In this document: in pieces, positions 15,227-24,423 of the stretch
Layout of the letters: every line of letters begins with the position of its first letter
Position numbering within the stretch: position 1 is the first letter of the stretch
DNA from: Leadbetterella lacunae
GTDB taxonomy: Bacteria > Bacteroidota > Bacteroidia > Cytophagales > Spirosomataceae
Direction: 5' to 3'
Length of the DNA: 64,000 nucleotides
NCBI RefSeq assembly: GCF_042649125.1
Contig: NZ_JBHRYQ010000001.1
Span: 3,968,001 to 4,032,000 of the forward strand
Position numbers and translations under genes: made by a program
Notes under the pieces: generated by a model
The model's database searches: none
The model's input: only the letters and a program-made list of their open reading frames with translations
What the model was told of the DNA's origin: nothing

Positions 15227-16432
15227 ATGACCATTTTATGCATTTGTACATTTTTTAAGGGAGTAGAATTTCTGAAAGCCGCTAAAGCTGAAGGAAATAA
15301 AGTGTTTTTGCTAACAAACAAAAAGTTAGAAGAAAAGCTCTGGCCGTGGGAAAGTATTGACACCACTTTTTATTTAGATAATGTAGACAATACTTTCGAA
15401 ACCTATAAGCAGATTTTGGATGGAATGGCTCATTTGATGCGGTCTGAAAAAATAGATTTAGTAGTAGCTCTTGACGACTTCGATGTTGAAAAAGCAGCCT
15501 TGGTTAGAGAACATTTCAGGATTCCGGGGATGGGCCAAACCACCGCTCGTTATTTCAGAGATAAACTCGCTATGCGAATCCAAGCACGAGATAACGGAAT
15601 TCCTGTTCCTGAATTTACATCATTGTTTAACGACCTCGCCATTACACATTTTCTAGAAACCACCAATGCTCCTTGGGTTGTAAAACCACGCTCAGAGGCA
15701 TCTGCAGCGGGAATAAAAAAAGTATATAACTTAGATGAGGCTTGGCAGCATATTCACAGTCTTGGAGAGGAGCGGCATCAGTTTCTGATTGAGTGTTTTA
15801 AACCCGGCGATGTATTTCATATAGATGCTTTAATAAAAGACAGCAAGGTTATTTTTGAGCGTTGCAGCCAATATCTCAATACTCCTTTTGAAGTAGCACA
15901 CGGCGGTGGTATTTTTAGGTCAATTACGGTAGCTCATGGCAGTTTAGACGAAGAAGCTCTCACGATGATAAACCAGCAAGTTATGCAGGCTTTTGGCATG
16001 CGATTTAGTGCTGCCCATACCGAAGTTATCAAGTGCAAAGAGGATGGCAACTATTACTTTTTAGAAACTGCTTCGCGGGTAGGAGGAGCACACTTGGCCG
16101 AAATGGTAGAGGCTTCTTCGGGCATTAATCTTTGGAGAGAATGGGCGAAAATAGAAACTGCCGTTGCCGATAATAAGCCGTATTCGCTTCCAAAAGTAGA
16201 AAAACAGTATTCGGGAATATTAATTACCTTATCTTCGCAGCAGTGGCCAGACCTTTCGGTTTTTGATGATCCCGAAATAGTATGGAAAATGAACGAAGAG
16301 TATCATATAGGTTTGGTTGTAAAAGCTAAAAAGAGAGAGAAGGTAGAAAAGCTCCTTGACGCTTACACTCAAAAAATATATGAATTGGGACTTCATGCTT
16401 CTGCACCGTCGCCAGACAAGCCGGTGCATTAA
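15227..16432 (+). CDS. ATP-grasp domain protein
   Basis: This 401-residue protein has the ATP-grasp layout. An N-terminal Rossmann-like domain (MTILCICTFFKGVEFLKAAKAEG) comes first, then a linker with GMGQTTARYFRDKLAMR. The ATP-binding domain follows, with WVVKPRSEASAAGI, the hinge FLIECFKPGDVFHIDAL, and the metal/ATP site HTEVIKCKEDGNYYFLETASRVGGAHL (partly quoted: HTEVIK and ETASRVGG). Such enzymes link a carboxylate to an amine or other nucleophile through an acyl phosphate, but no substrate can be assigned. It has no signal peptide. The next gene (GreA-like) is 25 bp downstream in the same direction and may be co-transcribed. Confidence 0.82.
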   Translation: MTILCICTFFKGVEFLKAAKAEGNKVFLLTNKKLEEKLWPWESIDTTFYLDNVDNTFETYKQILDGMAHLMRSEKIDLVVALDDFDVEKAALVREHFRIPGMGQTTARYFRDKLAMRIQARDNGIPVPEFTSLFNDLAITHFLETTNAPWVVKPRSEASAAGIKKVYNLDEAWQHIHSLGEERHQFLIECFKPGDVFHIDALIKDSKVIFERCSQYLNTPFEVAHGGGIFRSITVAHGSLDEEALTMINQQVMQAFGMRFSAAHTEVIKCKEDGNYYFLETASRVGGAHLAEMVEASSGINLWREWAKIETAVADNKPYSLPKVEKQYSGILITLSSQQWPDLSVFDDPEIVWKMNEEYHIGLVVKAKKREKVEKLLDAYTQKIYELGLHASAPSPDKPVH

Positions 16433-16457
16433 TTTTTTTTAAAGTAAAAAAGAATAC

Positions 16458-16907
16458 GTGTTAGATAAAGTTAAGTTAGTAGAACTGCTAAAAGCAAAGA
16501 TAGAAGATAGAATAGCAGAGTTAGATAAAGCCATAAAAAATTCGCAAGATTCTGCTAATCAGGAGTCTAAAAGTAGTATGGGCGATAAGTATGAAACTTC
16601 GAGGTCAATGGCTCAAAACGACATAGGCATGTACGAAGTGCAAAAAACCACTGCTTTAAAAGATAAAACCACCTTAGATTTACTTCAACTTCAAACCAAT
16701 TTTGAGTCAGCCCGCGTAGGTGCTGTGGTCAAAACCTCTATGGGTACATTTTTTATAGGAATAAGTGTTGGTAAGTACGACTTCGACGGTCAGCCCTTGA
16801 TGATTATTTCTACGGAGTCGCCTATAGGAATAGCCCTAAAAAATGCCAAAGCAGGAGAGATCATTCAGTTTAATCAAAGAGCAATTAAAGTTGAGGCTGT
16901 TTATTGA
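16458..16907 (+). CDS. GreA/GreB-like domain protein
   Basis: This 149-residue protein begins at GTG 16458; no ATG gives a sensible start. The N-terminal half is a predicted helical hairpin (KLVELLKAKIEDRIAELDKA, then SMGDKYETSRSMAQNDI). The C-terminal half has the FKBP-like fold of transcript cleavage factors (VGAVVKTSMGTFFIGIS, ISTESPIGIALKNAKAGEII). It may bind RNA polymerase through the secondary channel, but the acidic tip residues of GreA are not obvious, so it may be a regulator without cleavage activity. In related genomes such proteins are often mislabelled as 3-oxoacyl-ACP synthase. It overlaps the convergent gene on the other strand by 7 bp. Confidence 0.72.
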   Translation: MLDKVKLVELLKAKIEDRIAELDKAIKNSQDSANQESKSSMGDKYETSRSMAQNDIGMYEVQKTTALKDKTTLDLLQLQTNFESARVGAVVKTSMGTFFIGISVGKYDFDGQPLMIISTESPIGIALKNAKAGEIIQFNQRAIKVEAVY

Positions 16908-18502
16908 TTTTTAAACAAGCCAACCAGCTCAGGTTTTACCCAAATATATCGTTTTAATGGCTCATAGGTTTTTATTCTTATCATCTTAGTTTTAAGAGAA
17001 CCTTCTTTTAGGAATGCCCTATTTTCTGGAACTTCTAAATCTAAAAAATAAAAACTTAGCACATCGTAGTTGCCCGAGTTTAACATGTCCACCAAGTTAT
17101 CTTTTTTAGGGTCCCAGCCCGTTCTATGATAGTTTTCATTGAAATAGTTTTGCCCAAAAATATCGTTGCTAAGTATCTCTATTTGTTTTTTGGTGCCTAT
17201 TTCCTTCATGAAATAATAAAAATCTGTGTGCCTTGGTTCAGCTTTTTTGTAAGGATAATACCCAAAGAACCCCGCAATGAAAATTAAACTAAATAGCTTG
17301 GGAAGTCCATTCGTAAAACTGTTTTTTCTGAATGAAATAGACTTAATGAATATTGCTACCAAAAGCAAATACAAAGGCATGTGCATGATAACGTAGTGAT
17401 GCCTTGGGTAAACTACCAACACGGCTATGCAAGTGGGCAAAAGAAATGCAATTAGGTAAGGACTAGTTTTAATCGCGTTTTTTAAACTTGTCAAAATGGC
17501 ATTTACTGTCTTTTTATAATCAATGAATGCTCCGAAAAACAATATAAATACCAAGAAAAAGTACTTAGTTTTAAACTGAAAAAACGGGGTAAATAAATCA
17601 TAAAATCCGGATTTCAGAATTAAAATAACCACCGATACGTAATTTTTAGCATTTGTTAAAACATGCTTAAAAAAGAACGTAGGGTTGGCCGTGATTAACT
17701 GTAAGTCGCTATTTGTTTTTCCAAAAATCTTCTCAAAAACTACAAACTCTTCATCGTAATCAAAGCTTTTGCCATACCAGTCGTAGTAGTTATCAAAAAA
17801 GTGCTGAATAAACGCCACTTTTAGTTTTCCTGGCTCGTTTATACCACCACCTATAAAATAAAATAAGGCTACAAATGCAGCAAATGAGAGCCCAACTGTA
17901 ATTTTTCTTTTAGAGCTAATAAATGAGTTTGTGAATGTGTAATAGGCAAAAATCAAACTCGAAAGTACAAAAAACCAGAAAAACTCAGGTCTACTTACAT
18001 AGTTGCATAAAAGAAGCCCGACTGAGGTTATTCCCCAGTTGATATATGCGGGCCTTTTGAGGTCTATTATACTTAAGAAACTCAAACCAAAAATTAAATT
18101 AAGGACCGTAATACGGGGTTGGAGGTTTACTTGAAAGTCCGAAAACAAGAAAGCCATTGCGACAAAAATCGCGATCCAAAACGATTGAATATTCTTTCTT
18201 AAAAACAAAAATAAGCTAAAAAACAAAGCCACGGAAAGCAGAAAAGTATAGCTATAGCTTAACAATATGTGGTCTTGGAAAAACTTTGAGAATATATAAA
18301 TCCCCATCGGATACAAGAGGTTTCCGAAGGTTGGATAGGGCAATTCAAATAATAAACCCGTTTGGAAATAGACGTCGTCGTCAGAAGGTGCTAAATCAAA
18401 GTTACCGAAACTATAAAAATAGTAAAAAACAGGTATTAGTAGTAAAATGAATAGTTTGAAATACTTTTTTTGTACTAGCTCTTGATACCAAGGTGTGTTC
18501 AT
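16901..18502 (-). CDS. Multi-spanning membrane protein, glycosyltransferase-like
   Basis: The 533-residue protein has about ten hydrophobic segments spread from residue 17 to about 415, then a C-terminal soluble part of about 115 residues. A first extracytoplasmic loop contains the acidic DLAPSDDDVYF, which occupies the place of the catalytic acidic pair in GT-C glycosyltransferases such as PMT/GT39 enzymes. RPEFFW and YPRHHYVIMHMPLY in the membrane part also fit that fold. No family can be named with certainty. It would act at the inner membrane with a lipid-linked donor. It is a single gene, convergent with the GreA-like gene, with a 7-bp overlap of coding ends. Confidence 0.55.
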   Translation of the reverse strand: MNTPWYQELVQKKYFKLFILLLIPVFYYFYSFGNFDLAPSDDDVYFQTGLLFELPYPTFGNLLYPMGIYIFSKFFQDHILLSYSYTFLLSVALFFSLFLFLRKNIQSFWIAIFVAMAFLFSDFQVNLQPRITVLNLIFGLSFLSIIDLKRPAYINWGITSVGLLLCNYVSRPEFFWFFVLSSLIFAYYTFTNSFISSKRKITVGLSFAAFVALFYFIGGGINEPGKLKVAFIQHFFDNYYDWYGKSFDYDEEFVVFEKIFGKTNSDLQLITANPTFFFKHVLTNAKNYVSVVILILKSGFYDLFTPFFQFKTKYFFLVFILFFGAFIDYKKTVNAILTSLKNAIKTSPYLIAFLLPTCIAVLVVYPRHHYVIMHMPLYLLLVAIFIKSISFRKNSFTNGLPKLFSLIFIAGFFGYYPYKKAEPRHTDFYYFMKEIGTKKQIEILSNDIFGQNYFNENYHRTGWDPKKDNLVDMLNSGNYDVLSFYFLDLEVPENRAFLKEGSLKTKMIRIKTYEPLKRYIWVKPELVGLFKNQ

Positions 18503-18704
18503 TCAGGCTTTGTTTTTTTTGCAAAGATAAATATAAAAGTGAGTAAAGCCCTTCAATAGAAAGTGTATTCTTGCTTTTTGCCGAAGAGTTTGAGAATAAA
18601 CAAGTTTATAATAAATTAGAATTACCAAAAATTTAGAAAATAGTAAATAGAATTGTTTTTTTAAAATAATTTTAAATAACAATCAACCTTAAAAATATTT
18701 GAGC

Positions 18705-19607
18705 ATGAAACGAAGAGATTTTATAAGCCAAAGCACCAAACTTGTAGCTGCTACAGGTTTACTGAACTTTGACGTACTGGCTGCCAAAAAGACCAGACAT
18801 ATGCTGGGTTTGCAGTTGTATTCTGTTAGGGATTACATGAAAACTGACCCCTTGGGTACCCTGAAAAAATTAGCAGAAATGGGTTACAAAAACGTAGAGC
18901 ATGCCAATTATGTAAACAATAAGTTTTACGGATACTCAGCCACTGAATTTAGGAAAATACTGGATGACCTCGGCTTGTCAATGCCGAGTGGTCATACTGT
19001 TTTTGGCAAAGATCATTGGGACGAAGCAAAAGGAGAGTTTTCAGACGCATGGAAAAAACTGGTGGAAGATGCTGCCATTTGTGGTCAAAAATACGTGATT
19101 AGCCCATGGTTAGACCTTGCCTATCGCAAAGATTTTGAGCAGTTAAAAAGATTCATGGAAGTGTTTAACAAAAACGGAGAGCTATGCAAAGCATCTGGGA
19201 TGAAGTTTGGGTATCACAATCATGATTTTGAATTTAGTTTAAAGCTGAGCAGTATAAAAGTGTATGACATTATGCTTCAAAATACGGATCCAAACTTGGT
19301 GGCACAGCAGCTCGATATCGGGAATATGTACGGCGGTGGGGGCAGAGCCATGGACCTTCTAAAGCAATACCCCGGAAGGTTTGAACTGATGCACGTCAAA
19401 GATGAAATCAAGTCAGAGAAAGAACACGGAGGCTGGGAAAGTTCTATTTTGGGGGTCGGAGTTATAGGCGTAAAAGAAGTGATAGATATGGGTAAAAAAA
19501 TGGGAGGAACCACACAGTTTATAATTGAGCAGGAATCTTACCAAGGCATCGACCCGCTTGAGTCTATGCGACAAGATTTGGTGATAATGAAAAAGTGGGG
19601 ATATTGA
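18705..19607 (+). CDS. Sugar phosphate isomerase/epimerase (xylose isomerase-like TIM barrel), exported
   Basis: The 300-residue protein starts at ATG 18705; an in-frame TTG lies 6 bp upstream but is less likely. The N-terminus (MKRRDFISQSTKLVAATGLL) is a Tat-type signal. The rest is an AP endonuclease family 2-like TIM barrel, with GLQLYSVRDYM, GYKNVEHANY, KFGYHNHDFEF, QQLDIGNMYGGG, LMHVKDE and IIEQESYQG providing the usual metal-binding acidic and histidine residues. Such proteins are common in Bacteroidota sugar-use loci and act on unknown sugars in the periplasm. A strong terminator follows. A LacI regulator lies 195 bp downstream and may control it or nearby sugar genes. Confidence 0.83.
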   Translation: MKRRDFISQSTKLVAATGLLNFDVLAAKKTRHMLGLQLYSVRDYMKTDPLGTLKKLAEMGYKNVEHANYVNNKFYGYSATEFRKILDDLGLSMPSGHTVFGKDHWDEAKGEFSDAWKKLVEDAAICGQKYVISPWLDLAYRKDFEQLKRFMEVFNKNGELCKASGMKFGYHNHDFEFSLKLSSIKVYDIMLQNTDPNLVAQQLDIGNMYGGGGRAMDLLKQYPGRFELMHVKDEIKSEKEHGGWESSILGVGVIGVKEVIDMGKKMGGTTQFIIEQESYQGIDPLESMRQDLVIMKKWGY

Positions 19608-19626
19608 TTTTGTGATATTTTAATAA

Positions 19627-19661
19627 GGGGAGTTAATCAGAATTTTAACTCCCCTTTTTTT
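19627..19661 (+). terminator. Rho-independent terminator after the isomerase gene
   Basis: A perfect 10-bp stem (GGGGAGTTAA with TTAACTCCCC) with an 8-base loop is followed by seven T residues. Confidence 0.88.
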
Positions 19662-19708
19662 ATGGAAAAAAATGGCTTGTGGTATTTTCCGGAAAGTTTG
19701 CGGAGCTA

Positions 19709-19739
19709 TTGATTTATTCTAAATAAATATTTACATTTG
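19709..19739 (+). promoter_or_regulatory. Promoter of the LacI-type regulator gene
   Basis: TTG (19709-19711) is followed after 20 bp by TACATTTG (19732-19739), a full match to the Bacteroidota consensus TTG-N17-23-TAnnTTTG. The start codon is about 63 bp downstream. Confidence 0.68.
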
Positions 19740-19802
19740 AAGTGTAAATGCTTGTATTTTAGTATAATATAAAGCTAAGCCCAAGTTTAAATCCCCTATA
19801 AA

Positions 19803-20840
19803 ATGAAACCCAAAAAACCTACACTAAAACAAATTGCCACGCAGCTTGGCTTGTCCATTTCAACGGTCTCCAGAGCTTTAAGAGGAATGCCTGAAATAAA
19901 TTTCGAAACTCGGCAGGCTGTTATTTCCCTTTCAAAAAATCTCGATTATAAGTCACCATCCGGTACTCCGAGTGGATTAGAAACAGAGAATAGCTTGGTC
20001 ATTGCTTCTTTTATTCCTTGTTTTGATGCACATCATGTTCAAATGCTCAAAGGGATGAACGAGTCGACTTTAAATGCGGGTTTTACGCTTTCGGTGATAG
20101 AAACCGGGGACTCTTTTGGTAGAGAGGTGGCGGCTATTCAGCGTTTATTAAAAACTAAAGTAGACGGTTTTTTAATCTCAAAAGCTAATGAAACCACCAC
20201 CGCTGATCATTTTCAAAATATCTTAAAGCTCAATAAGCCCTTGGTTTTTTTTGATAGTAAATGTGCCGACATCCAGGCACCTCAGTATTTTATTGATTAC
20301 AGCAAAGGTGCTGTTTTAGGAACCGAATTGTTGATTGAAAAAGGTTATCGAAAAATTTGTTTTTTGGGAGCCAAAGCTAGTCATAGCTCAGTTTTTTCAG
20401 CAGAATATGGACATCTTAAAGCTCTAAAAGAAGCCAACTTAAGTGAATATGAAAAGAAAATAATTATGGGAGACTTTGACCAAAACCATGCCTATGAAAA
20501 AACTACAGAGCTGCTGAAGCAAGCCGAAAGGCCCGATGCTTTTTTTGCTGCGAATGAAGAGGTCGCTATCGGGGTTTTTAGGGCAGTGACAGATTTGGGG
20601 TATAATATTCCGAAAGACATAGGGATTTTGAGCTATTTTGATGCTCCATTCTTGGCTGCTTCAGCTCCCAGTATTTCTGCTGTAAGTGTGCCTTCTTACG
20701 AGTTGGGGAAGCAAGCTGTAAATGCTTTGATAGAAGAGATTCATTTAGGAATTAACTCCAAGCCAAAAGAAGTGATATTTGAACCAAATCTTGAAATCAG
20801 AGAGTCTACCAATCACCAAAGGAGGTTTTTCGGAATCTAA
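19803..20840 (+). CDS. LacI family transcriptional regulator
   Basis: The 345-residue protein starts with the LacI DNA-binding domain (PTLKQIATQLGLSISTVSRALRG is split here as PTLKQIATQLGLS and STVSRALRG; residues 4-28) and a hinge. A periplasmic-binding-protein-like sensor domain follows, with VIASFIPCFDAHHVQMLKGM, KVDGFLISKA, FLGAKASHSSVFSAEYGHL and DAFFAANEEVAIGVFRA. It binds a palindromic operator as a dimer and responds to a sugar or sugar phosphate. The effector is not known. The isomerase gene upstream is a plausible target, but a terminator and its own promoter separate them. I could not pick out a convincing operator palindrome near its promoter. Confidence 0.92.
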   Translation: MKPKKPTLKQIATQLGLSISTVSRALRGMPEINFETRQAVISLSKNLDYKSPSGTPSGLETENSLVIASFIPCFDAHHVQMLKGMNESTLNAGFTLSVIETGDSFGREVAAIQRLLKTKVDGFLISKANETTTADHFQNILKLNKPLVFFDSKCADIQAPQYFIDYSKGAVLGTELLIEKGYRKICFLGAKASHSSVFSAEYGHLKALKEANLSEYEKKIIMGDFDQNHAYEKTTELLKQAERPDAFFAANEEVAIGVFRAVTDLGYNIPKDIGILSYFDAPFLAASAPSISAVSVPSYELGKQAVNALIEEIHLGINSKPKEVIFEPNLEIRESTNHQRRFFGI

Positions 20841-20955
20841 GTTTATCTTTGAGCGACCTTGATTTTGTGATTAAACATTTTCTTAAAAAAAGGATTTAAG
20901 TATTTATTATTTATTCAAAAAATTAACTTGCATTATCAACAAACCTGTTACAACT

Positions 20956-23055
20956 ATGACATCAAAAATTTCACTTTTAATTTTACTAAGTACATGTATT
21001 TCTATGGCTCAAATTAAGTATCCTATAACAAAAAAAATAGACCAGACTGACAACTACCATGGCACTGTAGTCAGCGACCCTTATAGATGGTTGGAAGACG
21101 ACAAGTCGGCAGAAACGGCAGATTGGGTAAAAGCTCAAAATGATGTTACCAACGATTATCTCAGCAAAATACCTTACCGAGCGAAGCTTCAAAATAGGTT
21201 AGAAGAAATATATAATTATCCGAAATATTCGGCTCCTTCAAAAAAAGGAGAATGGTTTTATTTCTACAAAAACAATGGACTGCAAAACCAGTCGGTGCTT
21301 TACCGTCAAAAGGGCCTAACGGCCAAGCCTGAGTTGGTTTTAGATCCAAATGCACTTTCTGCCGAAGGCACCACGAGACTCATGCAGTTTAGTATTTCAA
21401 AAAATGGCAAATACGCAGCATATTCGCTTTCAAGTGGGGGTTCTGACTGGATGGATGTGTTTGTGATGGACTTGGATACCAAGAAAAATCTAAGTGACAA
21501 ACTCGAATGGGTTAAAATTTCGGGTTTGGCATGGCAAGGCGATGGTTTTTACTACAGCCGATATCCCAAGCCCGAAGGGAGTGCTTTGGCCGCAAAAAAC
21601 GAAAATCACCAAGTGTGGTATCATGCCGTGGGTAGTAGCCAAGCCAGTGATAAGTTAATTTATGAAGACAAAAACAATCCGCAGCGTTTTCATACCCTAA
21701 GCACCTCAGAAGACGAGCAGTTCGCACTTTTATATATCAGCGATAGGGGTAAAGGCTTAGACGGCAATGCCCTTTATTTCATGAAAAAAGGGGAAAGTAC
21801 GTTTAGTCCAGTGGTGGCTGAAGTTAGTAATTCGGCGTATTCGTTTATTGATAATATCGGAGGGAAATTCATGATTCAAACCAACGATGCCGCACCAAAC
21901 GAAAAGCTGATGTGGTTTGATTTGAAATCAAAAAGTATGACCGAGTTTTTGCCTGAAAGGCCAGAGCCACTGCAAGGGGCAAGCACGGCAGGCGGAAAGT
22001 TGTTTTTGAACTATCTCAAAGATGTTACCACGCGTATTTATGTGTATGATTTGAAAGGAAAATTAGAAAAAGAAGTGGTTTTGCCAGGATTGGGAACTGC
22101 CGGAGGTTTTGGAGGTGAAAACGATGACAAGTTTGTCTTCTATTCATTTACTTCTTTTACTTTTCCGCCCACTATTTATAGATATGACATCGCCTCAGGG
22201 AAAAGCTCAGTGTTCAGAAACCCCGAAGTGAAGTTTACCGCTACTGATTTTGAAACTAAGCAAGTTTTTTATACTTCGAAAGACGGCACCAAAGTGCCAA
22301 TGTTTATCACCTACAAAAAAGGCATAAAGCTTAACAGTCAAAACCCAACATTGTTATATGGATATGGTGGTTTTAATGTCAGCCTTAACCCTGCTTTTAG
22401 TCCGCTTTTAATTCCGTTTTTGGAGTATGGCGGTGTTTATGCACAAGCCAATTTGCGTGGAGGGTCTGAATATGGCGAAAAATGGCACGAACAAGGAATG
22501 AAGCTTAAAAAGCAAAATGTATTTGATGATTTTATTGCTGCTGGAGAGTATCTGATAGCCAACAAATATTGCAACTCGGAGCATTTGGCTCTTCGTGGAG
22601 GCTCTAACGGCGGGCTTTTGGTAGGAACCGTTATTAACCAAAGGCCAGACTTAGCCAAGGTAGCCATACCCCAAGTGGGCGTAATGGACATGTTGCGTTT
22701 CCATAAGTTCACTATCGGGTGGAACTGGATAGCTGACTACGGCTCAGCAGACAATGCCGAAGAGTTTAAGGTTTTGTACGGATATTCGCCACTGCATAAT
22801 ATAAAATCTGGCGTAAACTACCCGGCTACTTTGGTAACTACAGCAGACCACGACGACCGCGTTGTGCCTGCACACTCCTTTAAATACGCCGCCGAATTGC
22901 AAGCTACCGCCGAAGGAAGTACTAAAAATCCTTTACTGATACGCATAGATACCAACTCGGGTCACGGAGCATCAAACACCAAAAAGAACCTAGAAACCAT
23001 GGCAGATATCTATGGGTTTATCTTTTGGAATATGGGCGTGAAGGAGTTGAAATAG
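20956..23055 (+). CDS. Prolyl oligopeptidase family serine peptidase (S9A), exported
   Basis: The 699-residue enzyme has a signal peptide (MTSKISLLILLSTCISMAQ), a beta-propeller of about residues 90-420, and a C-terminal alpha/beta hydrolase domain. The triad is complete: S550 in GGSNGG, an aspartate at about 634 in DHDDRVVPAHSF, and H670 in SGHGAS. The N-terminal RWLEDD is typical of prolyl oligopeptidases. It hydrolyses short peptides after proline, probably in the periplasm. Length matches the family (about 690-720). It is a single gene ended by a strong terminator. Confidence 0.92.
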   Translation: MTSKISLLILLSTCISMAQIKYPITKKIDQTDNYHGTVVSDPYRWLEDDKSAETADWVKAQNDVTNDYLSKIPYRAKLQNRLEEIYNYPKYSAPSKKGEWFYFYKNNGLQNQSVLYRQKGLTAKPELVLDPNALSAEGTTRLMQFSISKNGKYAAYSLSSGGSDWMDVFVMDLDTKKNLSDKLEWVKISGLAWQGDGFYYSRYPKPEGSALAAKNENHQVWYHAVGSSQASDKLIYEDKNNPQRFHTLSTSEDEQFALLYISDRGKGLDGNALYFMKKGESTFSPVVAEVSNSAYSFIDNIGGKFMIQTNDAAPNEKLMWFDLKSKSMTEFLPERPEPLQGASTAGGKLFLNYLKDVTTRIYVYDLKGKLEKEVVLPGLGTAGGFGGENDDKFVFYSFTSFTFPPTIYRYDIASGKSSVFRNPEVKFTATDFETKQVFYTSKDGTKVPMFITYKKGIKLNSQNPTLLYGYGGFNVSLNPAFSPLLIPFLEYGGVYAQANLRGGSEYGEKWHEQGMKLKKQNVFDDFIAAGEYLIANKYCNSEHLALRGGSNGGLLVGTVINQRPDLAKVAIPQVGVMDMLRFHKFTIGWNWIADYGSADNAEEFKVLYGYSPLHNIKSGVNYPATLVTTADHDDRVVPAHSFKYAAELQATAEGSTKNPLLIRIDTNSGHGASNTKKNLETMADIYGFIFWNMGVKELK

Positions 23056-23083
23056 TTTTTGTTTTAGTAATTGCATATTTTCT

Positions 23084-23123
23084 AATCCCCTCATTAATGT
23101 CACATAGTTGAGGGGATTTTTTA
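23084..23123 (+). terminator. Rho-independent terminator after the prolyl oligopeptidase gene
   Basis: A 10-bp stem (AATCCCCTCA with TGAGGGGATT) with a 15-base loop is followed by a T-run. Confidence 0.82.
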
Positions 23124-23197
23124 TTTTATTCGACGCATTTTTCTTCGAGATAAACAATTTGAGTTGCTTTTTCTTTCTAATCAAATCAAAAAATGAT

Positions 23198-23205
23198 TAT
23201 ATTTG
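23198..23205 (+). promoter_or_regulatory. Possible -7 element of the Fic gene
   Basis: TATATTTG matches TAnnTTTG and lies 30 bp upstream of the ATG. No well-spaced TTG is seen. Confidence 0.42.
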
Positions 23206-23235
23206 AGGTGATTATATAATTTAATCCAATCATTT

Positions 23236-24318
23236 ATGTATAATTGGCAAAACCCTGAATGGCCCGAGTTTCAATATGACGCTTCTGAGTTTGCAAAACA
23301 TGAAAGAGAATTTCTGAAGAAAGCAGGTCAAATTGATGGCAAGTTTATGTATTTTACTAAACAGCAGTCTGAGCTTACATTAGTAGATTTATTGGTTTCG
23401 GAGGCAATCAAATCATCGGCAATTGAAGGAGAAATGATTAGTAGAACCGATCTTTCATCTTCTATAAAAAGACACTTGGGTTTTGATACGCCACAGTTTT
23501 TTATAAAAGACAAACGCTCAGCAGGTTTTGCCAAACTGCTAGTAAGTTCTCGTGAGTCATTTGAATCGCCACTTTCAGAATCAATGCTATTTGAGTGGCA
23601 CACTTTATTGATGCAGGGGCAGTATATTAATAATGTAGGAGCATGGCGAAGTCATACTGAGCCGATGCGGGTTATTTCGGGCAGTATTGGTAAAGAGATA
23701 GTGCATTTTGAGGCACCGCCTTCATCTCAAGTTCAAAAAGAGATGAATCGTTTTTTCGACTGGTTTAGTCAGGCTAATCTTCAGTCGATATTAATTAAAG
23801 CAGCGATTGCTCATTTGTATTTCGAGAGTATCCATCCATTTGAAGACGGAAACGGTCGGATTGGAAGGTTGATTTCAGAAAAAGCACTTTCGATGGGCTT
23901 AGGTAAACCGGTCATGTTTAGCATATCCACAATAATTGAAAAAAAGCGTAACGAGTATTATGAGGCACTCAAAAATGCACAGCAATCGTTAAAAATAGGG
24001 GATTGGGTTTTGTGGTTTTGCGAAATGGTTATAGAAGCTCAAGATGCATTTGACGATATCGTAAGTTTTTCTATTAAAAAGGCTAAATTTTTTGAAAAGA
24101 ATAATGCAAATTTTAATCTAAGGCAAAATAAAGCGATTGCTAAAATGCTTGAAAAGGGAGAGTTTTTTGAGGGCGGCATGAGTGCCAAAAAGTATGTATC
24201 TATTACAAGGTGTTCGCTTGCAACCGCCACACGTGATTTAGTGGAACTCGCTGAAAAAGGTATTTTGGCGATAAACGGAAACGGGAGAAGTAGAAACTAT
24301 CAGATAATTTTTGATTGA
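23236..24318 (+). CDS. Fic family protein (DUF4172-Fic-winged helix)
   Basis: The 360-residue protein opens with the DUF4172-type segment (YNWQNPEWPEFQYD). The full Fic motif is HPFEDGNGRIGR at 200-211, with the catalytic H200 and phosphate-binding loop. Fic proteins transfer AMP or a related group from a nucleotide to a hydroxyl of a target protein. Residues 60-65 (SSAIEG) match the inhibitory motif [S/T]xxxE[G/N], placing this in the class whose N-terminal helix self-inhibits through E64. The C-terminal part (about 310-355, SITRCSLATATRDLVELAEKG) looks like a winged helix that could bind DNA. No antitoxin gene is needed or seen. It stands alone, 180 bp after the peptidase gene. The target is unknown. 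Confidence 0.9.
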   Translation: MYNWQNPEWPEFQYDASEFAKHEREFLKKAGQIDGKFMYFTKQQSELTLVDLLVSEAIKSSAIEGEMISRTDLSSSIKRHLGFDTPQFFIKDKRSAGFAKLLVSSRESFESPLSESMLFEWHTLLMQGQYINNVGAWRSHTEPMRVISGSIGKEIVHFEAPPSSQVQKEMNRFFDWFSQANLQSILIKAAIAHLYFESIHPFEDGNGRIGRLISEKALSMGLGKPVMFSISTIIEKKRNEYYEALKNAQQSLKIGDWVLWFCEMVIEAQDAFDDIVSFSIKKAKFFEKNNANFNLRQNKAIAKMLEKGEFFEGGMSAKKYVSITRCSLATATRDLVELAEKGILAINGNGRSRNYQIIFD

Positions 24319-24387
24319 CTACTTGTAATTTAAGGAAGAATCGCCTCTATAAATTACCCGAATCTCTCAATTTTTTCAATAAATACT

Positions 24388-24395
24388 TATATTTG
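24388..24395 (+). promoter_or_regulatory. Possible -7 element of the sterol desaturase-like gene
   Basis: TATATTTG matches TAnnTTTG and lies 28 bp upstream of the ATG. The -33 element is not clear. Confidence 0.4.
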
Positions 24396-24423
24396 TGTAT
24401 ACTATTATGCAAGCATACTATTT

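Noticed and set aside
18699..18704. TTG start two codons before the isomerase ATG
   Set aside because: The ATG at 18705 gives the Tat-type signal directly; the extra two codons add nothing.
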